Assembly: GCF_002026305.1 (NCBI RefSeq)
Contig: NZ_MVAB01000001.1
Coordinates: 1,470,001-1,534,000 of the forward strand
Source of the DNA: Vagococcus martis
GTDB lineage: Bacteria; Bacillota; Bacilli; Lactobacillales; Vagococcaceae
Direction of reading: 5' to 3'
DNA length: 64,000 nt
Shown: piece by piece, positions 8,813-18,412 of the stretch
Position numbering within the stretch: the first letter of the stretch is position 1
Layout of the letters: each line of letters opens with the position of its first letter
The notes under the pieces: generated by a model
Told to the model about the DNA's origin: nothing
Database searches by the model: none
What the model saw: only the letters and a program-made list of their open reading frames with translations
Program-made: the position numbers and the translations under genes

Positions 8813-9478
8813 TTAAACTGATTTTATGTAGTCTAACACATCATACAAACTATCTTTAATAGTCAGTGTTTTTTCTTTTGCTTCGTCATTTGGTAAAATC
8901 AAATCCGGTACCATAATGACTGGCACACTAGCAGTGAAAGATGCTCGAATACCATTCAATGAATCTTCTAGCATTATCGTTTCTTCTTTTGGTGTACCCA
9001 ATAATTCGACAGCTTTTTCAACAATTTCTGGATGTGGTTTAGCATGCATCACATCATTGCCACTGACAATTCCACTGAATTTATCCATAAACCCGGCTTT
9101 ATCCAGTAGCATATCAATCGCTTCACGGTTATTACTTGAAGCAACAACACACTTTACGCCGTGATTGTTTAAATACGTTAACAATTCTTCCACACCTGGT
9201 TTGATTGGTGCTCCCACTGTTGAAAATTCTTCCCATGTACTAGCTCGACTTTCTTTAAAAAATTGGTCAATCTCATCTTGTCTCAACATTGGAAAATCGT
9301 TGACATATTTTTGGTAAACTGCCTTCTCACCTAAACCAACTTCAGATTTATAATATTCCTCATCGTAGCCAGGCATCTTGAATTTTTGTGCAATCTCAAT
9401 ATTATTTTTTGAATAGACTGCTTCTGTATCAAAGATTAGGCCGTCCATATCAAAAATAACGCCGCTTATTTTTTTCAC
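8813..9478 (-). CDS. HAD-superfamily phosphatase (beta-phosphoglucomutase-like)
   Basis: A 221-residue haloacid-dehalogenase hydrolase. Motif I is DMDGLIFDT (residues 10-18) with nucleophile Asp10 and general acid Asp12. Motif II is VVASSNN, Lys near residue 147 lies in HAKPHPEI, and motif IV is LEDSLNGI. A helical cap between motifs I and II makes it a subclass I enzyme like phosphoglycolate phosphatase or beta-phosphoglucomutase; the substrate is not known. Translation starts at GTG (9478) with AGGAGAG upstream, only three bases after the folC stop codon, so the two are probably co-transcribed. Confidence 0.88.
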   Translation of the reverse strand: MKKISGVIFDMDGLIFDTEAVYSKNNIEIAQKFKMPGYDEEYYKSEVGLGEKAVYQKYVNDFPMLRQDEIDQFFKESRASTWEEFSTVGAPIKPGVEELLTYLNNHGVKCVVASSNNREAIDMLLDKAGFMDKFSGIVSGNDVMHAKPHPEIVEKAVELLGTPKEETIMLEDSLNGIRASFTASVPVIMVPDLILPNDEAKEKTLTIKDSLYDVLDYIKSV

Positions 9479-9481
9479 ACG

Positions 9482-10768
9482 TCACTCTCCTAATAAAATT
9501 TGTCTTACTTGGGAAATAAAATACAACGATCCGGTAATTAAAATCAAATCGTCCCCTGACACTTCTTTCAATGTATCTGATAGTGCTTCTTGCCAGTGAT
9601 CGTATGCTATTAGTCCCATCTCTTCATATAACTCTTTCGTACAAGCTTTTGGGTAATCAAACGTGGTCACTTTCAAGTCTAGATTGTTTACTGACTGCAA
9701 TAACTTAATCATGCCTTGAATATCTTTAGTAGTTAACGCCCCAAAAATCGTATGAATTTTTTTATCTGAAAATTCTCGTCTTAGATTGTCTACTAATACT
9801 TCCATCGCGTGATCGTTATGCGCCCCATCTAATACAATAAATGGTTCAGCAGAAATTCTTTCCATACGACCAGGCCAAAATGCCTGTTGCAATCCTTTTT
9901 GATAATCACGATTAGACACTGGTAAATGAAGCATATCCGAGACTTCATTAAATGCTTCAATGGCGACACTTGCATTATCTACTTGGTGTTTTCCAACCAT
10001 ATTAATGGATAATTGTTTTAAATCAACTTTATCTGATTTAAAATGGAATGTTTCTCCCCAATTATCGGTTGGTTGTAAGTATTGACTATCAAAGTCAACC
10101 CCATAACGTTTGATAGGAGCATGTAAGGAGTTTGCTTCTTTACTAATCACATCAAACGCTTCATCTGAGACGTTCCCCACAATAACTGGCCTTCCTTCTT
10201 TAATAATACCAGCTTTTTGACTAGCAACTTGTTCAATCGTATCTCCTAATATATCGACATGATCTAAACCAATTGTCGTAATCACTGATACAAGTGGAGT
10301 CATCACGTTCGTACAGTCAAAACGTCCGCCCAAACCAACTTCAACTAGAACAATATCAACTTTTTTATCAACAAAATAATCAAACATCATAGCTGTTAAT
10401 ACTTCAAATTCCACAGTATGAGCTAACTCAGGTACCTCATCCATCTTATCCACGATAGGGATCACTTTTTCACATAATTCAACCAAATCTTCATTAGGAA
10501 TTGGTTGACCGTTAATCGCAATGCGTTCGTTAAATGATTCGATATACGGTGAGGTAAAGGTTCCGACCGTTAAGCCTTGTTGCTCCAACAGGCAACGTAA
10601 AAACGTTGTTGTTGAGCCTTTCCCATTTGTTCCACCGATATGAACAATTTTTAACTTATCTTGCGGATTGTCTAATTGTTCTAATAAATAATTGATTCGT
10701 GTTAACCCCGGACGAATACCAAACTTTGTGCGTTCATGTATCCATGAAATAATTTCTCCATACTCCAT
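9482..10768 (-). CDS. folC: Folylpolyglutamate synthase / dihydrofolate synthase
   Basis: A 428-residue Mur-ligase-fold enzyme. The ATP-binding P-loop GGTNGKGST is at residues 45-53, and the family signature TTIGLDHVDILG and the substrate loop SPYIESFNERI are present. FolC adds glutamates to folates and in many bacteria also makes dihydrofolate from dihydropteroate. The arrangement valS-folC is common in Firmicutes; here the gap is about 20 bases, so folC is probably under the valS T-box promoter. AAAGGTGG precedes the ATG. Confidence 0.93.
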   Translation of the reverse strand: MEYGEIISWIHERTKFGIRPGLTRINYLLEQLDNPQDKLKIVHIGGTNGKGSTTTFLRCLLEQQGLTVGTFTSPYIESFNERIAINGQPIPNEDLVELCEKVIPIVDKMDEVPELAHTVEFEVLTAMMFDYFVDKKVDIVLVEVGLGGRFDCTNVMTPLVSVITTIGLDHVDILGDTIEQVASQKAGIIKEGRPVIVGNVSDEAFDVISKEANSLHAPIKRYGVDFDSQYLQPTDNWGETFHFKSDKVDLKQLSINMVGKHQVDNASVAIEAFNEVSDMLHLPVSNRDYQKGLQQAFWPGRMERISAEPFIVLDGAHNDHAMEVLVDNLRREFSDKKIHTIFGALTTKDIQGMIKLLQSVNNLDLKVTTFDYPKACTKELYEEMGLIAYDHWQEALSDTLKEVSGDDLILITGSLYFISQVRQILLGE

Positions 10769-10787
10769 CTTGTACAGCCACCTTTAT

Positions 10788-13430
10788 TTATTTTTTCAAA
10801 GAAGCAAGTCTTTCTTTCACAGAGGCTTGTTTTTCTAAGTAATCGTTTTGTTTCTCACGTTCTGCTGCAACAACTGCTTCTGGTGCATTCGAAACAAAAC
10901 GTTCATTGCTTAATTTCTTCTCAACAAGTGCCACTTCTGACGTCCACTTGTCCAACTCTTTTTCCAAACGAGCAATTTCTTCGTCAATATTGATTAAATC
11001 TTCTAATGGTAAATAGATTTCAGCTCCAGTAATCACTGCACTCATGGCTAAATCTGGTACATCAAATTCTTCTTTAATTTCTAACACTTCTGGATGACAG
11101 AAACGTTCGATATAATTAGTATTTGTTTCAAAGAAGTCTTTAACTGAATCTTTTGATGTTTTGATTAACAATGTAATTGGCTTAGACATTGGTGCATTCA
11201 CTTCTGAGCGAATATTACGAACTGAGCGGATTAATTCTTTTAATACTTCCATACCTTCTGCCGCTTGTTCATCTGTCCAAGCTTCATTTACTGTTGGGTA
11301 AGCTGCCACTACAATTGATTCACCTTGATGTGGAATTTTTTCCCAAATTTCTTCGGTCACAAATGGCATGATTGGGTGTAGTAAACGTAAAATATTATCT
11401 AATACATGTACTAAAATACTACGCGTCATTTGTTTTTGTTCTTCATTTTCACCATAAAGAACTTCCTTACTCATCTCAATATACCAATCACAGAAATCGT
11501 CCCAAATAAAGTTGTATAAATGACGACCTGCTTCACCAAACTCAAAGCGGTCAAAGAAGTTCGTTACTTTTTCAATCGTTTCATTTAAGCGAGTTAAAAT
11601 CCATTTATCTGCAACAGTCTTATCACCATCAAGAGAAATATCATCGTACGTCATTCCTTCAACGTTCATTAATACAAAACGAGAGGCATTCCAAATTTTA
11701 TTGATGAAATTCCAAGCAGCATCCATTTTTTCATAACTAAAACGCATGTCTTGACCTGGTGTTGAGCCATTTGATAAGAACCAACGCAACGCATCTGCCC
11801 CGTATTGATCAATGACATCCATTGGGTCGATACCATTACCAAGAGATTTACTCATTTTACGGCCATCTTCCGCACGAATTAATCCGTGAATCAACACATT
11901 TTCAAATGGTCTTTCTCCAGTAAATTCTAAACTTTGGAAAATCATGCGACTTACCCAGAAGGAAATAATGTCATAACCAGTTACTAATGTATTCGTTGGG
12001 AAATAACGTTTGAAGTCATGTGACTCAGTATCCGGCCAACCCATTGTTGAAAATGGCCAAAGAGCTGAACTGAACCATGTATCTAACACATCTTCATCTT
12101 GATGCCAGTTTTCAATGTCTTTAGGTGCTTCTTCTCCAACATAGACTTCGCCTGTTTCATTATGGTACCAAGCTGGAATACGATGTCCCCACCAAAGTTG
12201 ACGAGAAATTACCCAGTCATGTACATTTTCCATCCATGTTAAGAATGTCTGATTAAAACGTGGTGGATAAAAATCAACGGCGTCATCTGTTGCTTGGTTT
12301 TCAACAGCTTTTTTTGCAAGTGGCGCCATTTTAACAAACCATTGCGTTGATAATCTTGGCTCAACCACGACTCCAGTTCGCTCAGAGTGACCAACACTAT
12401 GAGTCATTTTTTCAATGCCTTTAAGTAGTCCTAACTCATCTAAATCCTTAATGACTGCTTTACGCGCAGTGAAACGATCCATACCGGCATATTTACCAGC
12501 TAAATCATTCATTGTCGCATCATCATTCATCACGTTAACACGAGGTAAATCATGACGATTACCCACCTCAAAGTCATTAGGGTCATGCGCTGGTGTAATT
12601 TTTACGACACCTGTTCCAAATTCCATATCAACATAATCATCAGCGACAATCGGAATTTCTTTATCCACTAATGGTAAAATCACTGTTTTGCCAATTAAAT
12701 GTTGATAACGTTCATCTTTAGGGTGAACGGCAACTGCTGTGTCTCCAAGCATGGTTTCTGGACGTGTTGTCGCAATTTCTAATTTTCCACTGCCATCAGC
12801 TAATGGATAATACATATGATAAAACGCACCTTCGATGTCTTTATGAATGACTTCGATATCAGATAGAGCGGTTTTTGCTTGTGGGTCCCAATTAATAATG
12901 TACTCACCACGATAAATAAGACCTTTATTATAAAGTGTCACAAACACTTTTTTCACCGCATCAGATAACCCATCATCTAAAGTAAATCTTTCTCTAGAAT
13001 AATCTAACGATAACCCTAATTTTGCCCATTGCTCACGAATATGTCCGGCATATTCTTCTTTCCATTCTTTCGTTGTTTCGATGAATTTTTCACGACCTAA
13101 ATCATATCGTGACACCCCTTCACCACGTAATTTTTCTTCAACTTTCGCTTGAGTCGCAATTCCAGCATGATCCATACCAGGTAACCATAATGTATCAAAG
13201 CCTTGCATTCTTTTTTGACGAATAATCATATCTTGCAGCGTTGTGTCCCATGCATGACCTAAATGAAGCTTTCCTGTCACATTTGGTGGTGGAATGACAA
13301 TAGAATACGCTGGTGCACTTTCATCCCCACTTGGTTTAAATAAATCTTTTTCTAGCCACTCTTTATAACGCCCTTTTTCAACAGCTTTTGGGTCAAACTT
13401 TGGCGCTAAGTTTTGTTGTTCATCTGTCAT
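10788..13430 (-). CDS. valS: Valyl-tRNA synthetase
   Basis: An 880-residue class I aminoacyl-tRNA synthetase. The HIGH-type motif HLGH is at residues 56-59 in [15 protein letters not shown] and KMSKS at 525-529. The editing domain and the C-terminal coiled-coil arm (last ~65 residues, rich in Glu/Lys) are present. The ATG at 13430 was preferred over one at 13436 because AAGGAG sits eight bases before it but only two before the other. It charges tRNA-Val. Expression is controlled by an upstream T-box leader with a clear promoter. Confidence 0.96.
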   Translation of the reverse strand: MTDEQQNLAPKFDPKAVEKGRYKEWLEKDLFKPSGDESAPAYSIVIPPPNVTGKLHLGHAWDTTLQDMIIRQKRMQGFDTLWLPGMDHAGIATQAKVEEKLRGEGVSRYDLGREKFIETTKEWKEEYAGHIREQWAKLGLSLDYSRERFTLDDGLSDAVKKVFVTLYNKGLIYRGEYIINWDPQAKTALSDIEVIHKDIEGAFYHMYYPLADGSGKLEIATTRPETMLGDTAVAVHPKDERYQHLIGKTVILPLVDKEIPIVADDYVDMEFGTGVVKITPAHDPNDFEVGNRHDLPRVNVMNDDATMNDLAGKYAGMDRFTARKAVIKDLDELGLLKGIEKMTHSVGHSERTGVVVEPRLSTQWFVKMAPLAKKAVENQATDDAVDFYPPRFNQTFLTWMENVHDWVISRQLWWGHRIPAWYHNETGEVYVGEEAPKDIENWHQDEDVLDTWFSSALWPFSTMGWPDTESHDFKRYFPTNTLVTGYDIISFWVSRMIFQSLEFTGERPFENVLIHGLIRAEDGRKMSKSLGNGIDPMDVIDQYGADALRWFLSNGSTPGQDMRFSYEKMDAAWNFINKIWNASRFVLMNVEGMTYDDISLDGDKTVADKWILTRLNETIEKVTNFFDRFEFGEAGRHLYNFIWDDFCDWYIEMSKEVLYGENEEQKQMTRSILVHVLDNILRLLHPIMPFVTEEIWEKIPHQGESIVVAAYPTVNEAWTDEQAAEGMEVLKELIRSVRNIRSEVNAPMSKPITLLIKTSKDSVKDFFETNTNYIERFCHPEVLEIKEEFDVPDLAMSAVITGAEIYLPLEDLINIDEEIARLEKELDKWTSEVALVEKKLSNERFVSNAPEAVVAAEREKQNDYLEKQASVKERLASLKK

Positions 13431-13462
13431 ATACATTTCTCCTTATTTTTTATTTTTCAAAA

Positions 13463-13690
13463 CAAAAAAGCCCTAAAGTTATTTCTAACTTTAGGACGAT
13501 TATCTCGCGGTACCACCTATCTTATAAGCATACAAATACGCTTATCTCTCTAGGTCATATAACGTTGACAATACGGTTCCCACTCCTAGGCTACCTTCAT
13601 ACTCTTAAATGGAAAATCTTTCAGCCGATGGATTTTCTTTCTGCAACACATCCAAGTATTACTCTTCCTATTCTTTGTGGTTGTTTATGA
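13463..13690 (-). promoter_or_regulatory. T-box riboswitch (tRNA-Val) of valS-folC
   Basis: The minus strand contains the T-box core GGTGGTACCGCG (13506-13517), which pairs with the uncharged tRNA acceptor end. It is followed by the terminator stem CCTAAAGTT/AACTTTAGG and TTTTTT (13463-13496). In the Stem I region GAAGGTAGCC (around 13592) places GTA, a valine codon, at the expected specifier position; the same GAA-N-codon layout occurs in the cysS T-box. Uncharged tRNA-Val should favour the antiterminator and switch valS on. Confidence 0.9.
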
Positions 13691-13695
13691 CATTC

Positions 13696-13724
13696 ATTTT
13701 ACCTTGATAGCATCATTTCGTCAA
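13696..13724 (-). promoter_or_regulatory. Promoter of the valS T-box transcript
   Basis: TTGACG, a 17-base spacer and TAAAAT on the minus strand form a near-consensus sigma-A promoter. It starts right after the tpx stop codon and yields a transcript beginning near 13690. Confidence 0.82.
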
Positions 13725-13726
13725 AC

Positions 13727-14218
13727 TTAGATTAGTGCTTTTGCAGCATCTAATGCTTTAACATAATTTGGTTCACTTGATACTTCTGGTACGATTTCTT
13801 CATATGTAATGACGCCATCTTTGTCTAACACAAAAATTGAGCGTGCTAAACGATTAATTGATGGAATTAAAATACCATATTCTTTTCCAACAACACCTTC
13901 TTCATCTCTTAACATTGTCATGTCAACTGATTCAGCTGCACACCAATTAGCTAATTGTTCTTTTGTGTTATTTGAAATCGTTAAAAAATACACGTCTTTC
14001 ATTGTCGCGGCTTCTTTATTAAAGTGTTTTGTCTGTAGTGCACAAACACTAGTATCAATATCAGGTACCACACTAATAATAACTGGTTTTCCTTTTAATT
14101 CCTCTAATGAAATCACATTATCTGACAAATCTTTTAAACGAAATAATGGGGCTTTTTCTCCAACTTTTGGTGGTGTCCCTACTAATTCTACTGGGTTTCC
14201 TTTTAACAATACTTCCAT
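13727..14218 (-). CDS. tpx: Thiol peroxidase (Tpx, atypical 2-Cys peroxiredoxin)
   Basis: A 163-residue thioredoxin-fold peroxidase. The peroxidatic cysteine is Cys59 in DIDTSVCALQT and the resolving cysteine is Cys93 (NWCAAES), the arrangement of Tpx. It reduces hydrogen and organic peroxides in the cytosol using thioredoxin. AAGGATG precedes the ATG and a good promoter sits 30-58 bases upstream. It lies between rex and valS and appears to be its own transcription unit; no strong terminator was seen before the valS promoter. Confidence 0.94.
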   Translation of the reverse strand: MEVLLKGNPVELVGTPPKVGEKAPLFRLKDLSDNVISLEELKGKPVIISVVPDIDTSVCALQTKHFNKEAATMKDVYFLTISNNTKEQLANWCAAESVDMTMLRDEEGVVGKEYGILIPSINRLARSIFVLDKDGVITYEEIVPEVSSEPNYVKALDAAKALI

Positions 14219-14247
14219 GTCGACACATCCTTTTCATGACTTTACTT

Positions 14248-14276
14248 CATTATAGTTAAATAAAGTCAAATATACA
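14248..14276 (-). promoter_or_regulatory. Promoter of tpx
   Basis: TTGTAT, a 17-base spacer and a perfect TATAAT on the minus strand, 30 bases before the tpx start codon. Confidence 0.7.
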
Positions 14277-14296
14277 AAGTTCATGCCTCGAAAAAA

Positions 14297-14959
14297 CTAA
14301 ATCAAGTCAACATTTGCATGATTATAATTTTCATCGTAATAAATTAACGTTTGTAATTCTGTTGTTAAATCAATGTATTGGACTTGTACGTGAGATGGGA
14401 CTTTCAACCGTTTAGGAGCAAAATTAAGAATAGCCGTTACACCTGCGTCTACCACTTGGTCAATGACCTGTTGGGCTTTACTACTCGGTACAGTCATAAT
14501 AACTGTCGTGATTCCTTCTTTTTTCACAATACTTTTTAACTCACTCATATTTTTTACTGTGATACCATTGATTTTTTCTCCAATAAGTTCCGGATTTGTA
14601 TCAAACGCTGCAACGATATTTAAGTTAGTATCTCGTCTGAAATTATTTTTAATAAGCGCTTTTCCAAGATTACCAGCCCCAACAAGTGCAATACGTTTTT
14701 CAATATCTGTTTTTAGAATATCACTAAATACTTCTATCAAATAAGGAACATCATACCCATATCCACTACGTCCTAATTCACCAAAATGAGAAAAATCTCG
14801 TCTAATAGTCGCTGATGGGATTTGAATCATTTTACTAAACTCATTTGATTTGATGCGTTTAACACCTGCTTCATGTAATGTTTTCAAATATCGAAAATAA
14901 AGTGGTATACGTTTAGTTGTTGCTTTTGGGACCATTCTAATATCCTTTTGTTCCTCCAC
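14297..14959 (-). CDS. rex: Redox-sensing transcriptional repressor Rex
   Basis: A 220-residue repressor with an N-terminal winged helix (about residues 12-80; recognition segment PSATIRRDFSHFGELGRSGYGY) and a C-terminal Rossmann domain with the NAD(H)-binding loop GAGNLGKAL (about 92-100). Rex senses the NADH/NAD+ ratio and controls fermentation and respiration genes. Translation starts at GTG (14959) with AGGAGGGG upstream. A Rex-type operator directly upstream indicates autorepression. Confidence 0.95.
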   Translation of the reverse strand: MEEQKDIRMVPKATTKRIPLYFRYLKTLHEAGVKRIKSNEFSKMIQIPSATIRRDFSHFGELGRSGYGYDVPYLIEVFSDILKTDIEKRIALVGAGNLGKALIKNNFRRDTNLNIVAAFDTNPELIGEKINGITVKNMSELKSIVKKEGITTVIMTVPSSKAQQVIDQVVDAGVTAILNFAPKRLKVPSHVQVQYIDLTTELQTLIYYDENYNHANVDLI

Positions 14960-14977
14960 AATCGACCCCTCCTAAAG

Positions 14978-15026
14978 TTGTGATGATTTTCACATTTAGT
15001 TTATCATTTTTCACAATCTTTTTCAA
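14978..15026 (-). promoter_or_regulatory. rex promoter with Rex operator
   Basis: On the minus strand TTGAAA (15021-15026), a 17-base spacer and TAAACT (14998-15003) form the promoter. At 14978-14995 the sequence TTGTGATGATTTTCACAT closely fits the Rex consensus TTGTGAAN4TTCACAA and lies over the transcription start. A second partial site (TTGTGAAAAATGA) lies in the spacer. Confidence 0.82.
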
Positions 15027-15032
15027 TCACAG

Positions 15033-16520
15033 TTATGCGTTATCCATCGACTCTTGTCTAGTATGTTTCATTAAGATTAAATTGATTGCCCTCTTAATTT
15101 CTTCTAGACGATATGTTTCAATTACATCATCTACTATAATATTATGATTTAACTGGTGGTAAAACGAATGATTACTGATTACAAGATCCACTTTTTCTAA
15201 TCTATTTTTATTCTCTTCACTGTTAAATAATGTCTTTCCATATTCTTTGAAAACAATATCTAGTTTAGATTGAAACGTTTGTTTTAACATGTAAGCCAAA
15301 ATATCTGCATGATTTTTATCTAAAGTTGTCGAAATAGCAAGAGAAACTGGTTTTATTTTGGATAATTTTTCAAATGAACGATAATCCCAATAGCGAAATA
15401 CTCGACTAATTAATAAATAGTTATAATAGGTAAGCCAAGTTACATCTTTTGCCAAAACCTCTATGCTATTAGTGACACTCTCATAAAAAACAGGATAACG
15501 TGATTGTATTGATTTTGCATTTAACTCACTTCTCAGACTAACTAAATTCATTGGGTAAGGATATTCTGCATTCATAAACGTGACATAAGCTAGTTCTTTT
15601 TTAATCCCATTAAAGTCAAGTACACTACTCTCAACTTGCATTCTTGTTGTAATTAGTTGAATAAATTGCGTGGTTAGTTCATGTGTTGCATCAGAATGAT
15701 AATGTTTAGCCAACTGACTAAATAAATCATAAATAAATTCCAAACTATCTTTGTATTGATCATTAGTGGTCAAAAGAACATCTAAACTATCCTGTTTTTT
15801 TAATGATTTCATTAATTTTTCTAATTGCCTATTAAATTCTTCAGGAACAGTGGTAGTTGTTTGAATATAATGACACTGACTGGATCTTGTGACAGATATA
15901 TAGATATAAAATGAAAAAATATTTTTTTGTACAATATTTAAAGATAAATCAAAATAAGACTCACATCTCTCGATAATAGAAAACAATGCTTGTTGGTCTA
16001 TATTAATATCTGTCCACTCATAAATAGATCTTTTTTCAATACTCAATAAGGAATAAAAAAATCGTAATAATTTCTCATCTTTCACGGTCATTTTCCCTGT
16101 GGAGACACTGATGGATATACCAATATCTTTTAATGTTCGATTTATTAGTGACAACTGTCTTTTTAGCGTTGTTTCACTGATAAAATAAGTATTATAAAAA
16201 TAATCAATACTGTCATTTTTATCCAAAAAACAATCAGATAATATAGAAAAAAATAATGACTCCTGAATCCATTTTAAGTAAATTTCTAAAATATTACGGC
16301 CGTCAATTGTGTGAAATCGATACCCACGCTGTTTAGAATACTCAATTGATAATATATCTGAATATTCTTCTTCTAAATCCATAATATCCTGTCTGACCGT
16401 TTTAATATTACATCCTAAATAATCAGATAACTCTTGTGCTGTTAGCCATTTATAGTTCTTAGCAATATATAGAATAAGCTTTTGCTGTCGTTTTGTACTT
16501 TTGTTTAGAATTGACTCCAT
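15033..16520 (-). CDS. Mga/AtxA-like transcriptional regulator (paralogue 2)
   Basis: About 495 residues. The N-terminus holds a winged-helix domain (LTAQELSDYLGCNIKTVRQDI, about residues 26-46) followed by a second Mga-type DNA-binding region (SETTLKRQLSLINRTLKDIGI, about 115-135). The central and C-terminal parts are helical with a likely PRD/EIIB-like end, as in Mga and AtxA, which tie virulence-gene control to sugar phosphotransfer. The ATG at 16520 is preceded by AGAGG at seven bases; a GTG two codons earlier is too close to it. It is clearly paralogous to the protein at 16821-18296. Targets are unknown. Confidence 0.8.
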   Translation of the reverse strand: MESILNKSTKRQQKLILYIAKNYKWLTAQELSDYLGCNIKTVRQDIMDLEEEYSDILSIEYSKQRGYRFHTIDGRNILEIYLKWIQESLFFSILSDCFLDKNDSIDYFYNTYFISETTLKRQLSLINRTLKDIGISISVSTGKMTVKDEKLLRFFYSLLSIEKRSIYEWTDINIDQQALFSIIERCESYFDLSLNIVQKNIFSFYIYISVTRSSQCHYIQTTTTVPEEFNRQLEKLMKSLKKQDSLDVLLTTNDQYKDSLEFIYDLFSQLAKHYHSDATHELTTQFIQLITTRMQVESSVLDFNGIKKELAYVTFMNAEYPYPMNLVSLRSELNAKSIQSRYPVFYESVTNSIEVLAKDVTWLTYYNYLLISRVFRYWDYRSFEKLSKIKPVSLAISTTLDKNHADILAYMLKQTFQSKLDIVFKEYGKTLFNSEENKNRLEKVDLVISNHSFYHQLNHNIIVDDVIETYRLEEIKRAINLILMKHTRQESMDNA

Positions 16521-16559
16521 TATCACACCTCTTTTTTGTGTGTTTTTTGAACATATCTA

Positions 16560-16596
16560 TAAATAAAAACAACTGGTAATTAAGACAGTTGTTTTA
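16560..16596 (-). terminator. Terminator after the 49-codon gene
   Basis: AAAACAACT and AGTTGTTTT form a 9-bp stem (16566-16574/16587-16595), followed on the minus strand by TTTTTATTT. The stop codon of the small gene lies in the loop. It separates the two Mga-like genes. Confidence 0.7.
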
Positions 16597-16729
16597 AATA
16601 TTTAATAAATTGTCGATAGATGTCGATTGTTTCCATAATAGCTAAGTCATCATAAGGAAATCGCATTTGATCTTGTAGTAAATGGTTAATTTCTTTTTCA
16701 TAATAACTAAGTAATTCTCTGACGTTCAT
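16580..16729 (-). CDS. Small 49-residue protein between two Mga-like regulators
   Basis: The minus strand reads ATG at 16729, then 49 codons to TAA at 16580. The product begins MNVRELLSYYEKEINHLLQ and is probably all helical, with no membrane segment. GAGGTAACGAG before the ATG is a good ribosome-binding site, and a terminator overlaps the stop codon, both of which support a real gene. It lies downstream of the first Mga-like gene. No family was recognised; a small partner or modulator of the neighbouring regulators is possible but unproven. Confidence 0.6.
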   Translation of the reverse strand: MNVRELLSYYEKEINHLLQDQMRFPYDDLAIMETIDIYRQFIKYLKQLS

Positions 16730-16820
16730 CTCGTTACCTCATTTCACTATACTTCACTTTATAGTGTATTAGGATAAGCTCTCTTTTCTCAAGCCAATAA
16801 TTGGTTTTTATAAAGATAAA

Positions 16821-18296
16821 TTAGGTCGAAAATTGCGTCGTTCGAATACGATCTATGGTTTTATTAATATGATATAATGCTGCATCATCGATGATGTCAT
16901 CTACCACAATAACATTGGTTAAATTTGAATAAAACTGATGATTGCATATAATTAAATCAGCTTGATTCAATAGTTCATTTGTGTTTTTTACCGTAAAATG
17001 TGTTTGGTTATACTCATAACCTATTATTTTTATTTTTTGCTGGAACATTTTTTCAAAAAGATATTGATTTAATTTAACTTGGTTTTCATTTAATGTTGTG
17101 GATAGATAAACACTCACTTGATTAACCTTTATTATAAAATCATAATCACTGGCTTTCCAATAACGAAAGAAACTATTAATTAGTTCTGATTTATAACTGC
17201 TAATCCATACATATTCTCTAGGTAATTCAGAAAAACTATCCATGACCGCTTGAAAAAATACAGGGTATTTTAATTGAATGGCTACATAATTAAAATATCC
17301 TCTATGATTGATATAGCTCATTTTATATGGATAATACTCTTTTATAAATAAAACATATGCCACATCTTTTATAACAAGATCTTTATGAAATACTTCGGAG
17401 TTGGTTTTCATTTTGTTTGATATATTCGTCATCAACATTTCACTAATATCTCTAGCTATATCAGAATCATAATATGTTTTTAATCGGTTAAAAAGGATTT
17501 CTAAAAATAACAATGTGTCGTTCACTTGTTGTTTTGAATTAAGACATAGACGATCAAAAACTGGATGCTTAAATTGAGACAATAAGTTCTGACACTTTTC
17601 AACCGTTATGAATTTGCTTTCTCTACTATCATCCATAAAATAATTACCAGAAGACCTAATTACTGAGCATAATACAAAGTAAGCCATCATATTTTTTTGT
17701 AACACGGTTAATGACAAATTATATTCCTTTTCAAGCAACTCTATTAAATCGAACGCTAAACGCTGATTATCCAGTTGATCTGGGTCCCAATCATATATTG
17801 ACCGTTTTTCCATTTCACGATTGCCAAAAAATAATCTTGCAACAAACTCATCTGATACTTTAAATGTCATCTTACTCAGACTAAGAGACATACCAAACTC
17901 TTTTAAATGATAATTAATCAACGATACTTGTCTCTTTAATGTTGTCTCACTAATAAAGTACGTATCAAAAAAATAATCCTTATCATTTTGATTTTTTTCA
18001 TAAAAAACATCAGTTACAATTGAAAAGAACAAAGAATGATTAATCCAATCTAAAAAAATTTCCTGCACACTATGTCCAGCATTCAAATGAAATTTATATC
18101 CTAGATTTTTTGAATACTCACATGTTATAACGTCCTCGTATGTAGAAGTTAAATAATTTATATCCTGCCTTAGTGTTTTTACATTGCAATCAAGAGTATC
18201 TGAAATATATTTAGCAGATTTCCACGTATCATCTCTAAACATCAACATAAGTAAACGTTGTTGTCTTTCAACATCTTTATTTAATATATGTATCAC
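16821..18296 (-). CDS. Mga/AtxA-like transcriptional regulator (paralogue 1)
   Basis: A 491-residue protein with the same layout as its neighbour: an N-terminal winged helix (KSAKYISDTLDCNVKTLRQDI, about residues 26-46), a second Mga-type helix-turn-helix (SETTLKRQVSLINYHLKEFGM, about 116-136), a central helical region and a C-terminal EIIB-like end (LNQADLIICNHQFY). Translation begins at GTG (18296) five bases after AGAGGTG; the nearby ATG is out of frame and stops after two codons. It follows the sortase-like gene on the same strand, though a terminator at 18373-18406 lies between. Confidence 0.8.
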   Translation of the reverse strand: MIHILNKDVERQQRLLMLMFRDDTWKSAKYISDTLDCNVKTLRQDINYLTSTYEDVITCEYSKNLGYKFHLNAGHSVQEIFLDWINHSLFFSIVTDVFYEKNQNDKDYFFDTYFISETTLKRQVSLINYHLKEFGMSLSLSKMTFKVSDEFVARLFFGNREMEKRSIYDWDPDQLDNQRLAFDLIELLEKEYNLSLTVLQKNMMAYFVLCSVIRSSGNYFMDDSRESKFITVEKCQNLLSQFKHPVFDRLCLNSKQQVNDTLLFLEILFNRLKTYYDSDIARDISEMLMTNISNKMKTNSEVFHKDLVIKDVAYVLFIKEYYPYKMSYINHRGYFNYVAIQLKYPVFFQAVMDSFSELPREYVWISSYKSELINSFFRYWKASDYDFIIKVNQVSVYLSTTLNENQVKLNQYLFEKMFQQKIKIIGYEYNQTHFTVKNTNELLNQADLIICNHQFYSNLTNVIVVDDIIDDAALYHINKTIDRIRTTQFST

Positions 18297-18372
18297 TTCA
18301 TCACCTCTTTTTAATAAACGTTTATTTTAAATACATACTATCACATTTTATTTAATATAGGTATATTTAAAA

Positions 18373-18406
18373 TAAAAAAAACACGATATTTTATAGAATA
18401 CCGTGT
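18373..18406 (-). terminator. Terminator of the sortase-like gene
   Basis: ACACGGTATT and AATATCGTGT form a hairpin with a short loop, followed on the minus strand by eight T residues, six bases after the stop codon at 18413. Confidence 0.88.
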
Positions 18407-18412
18407 CAATTA

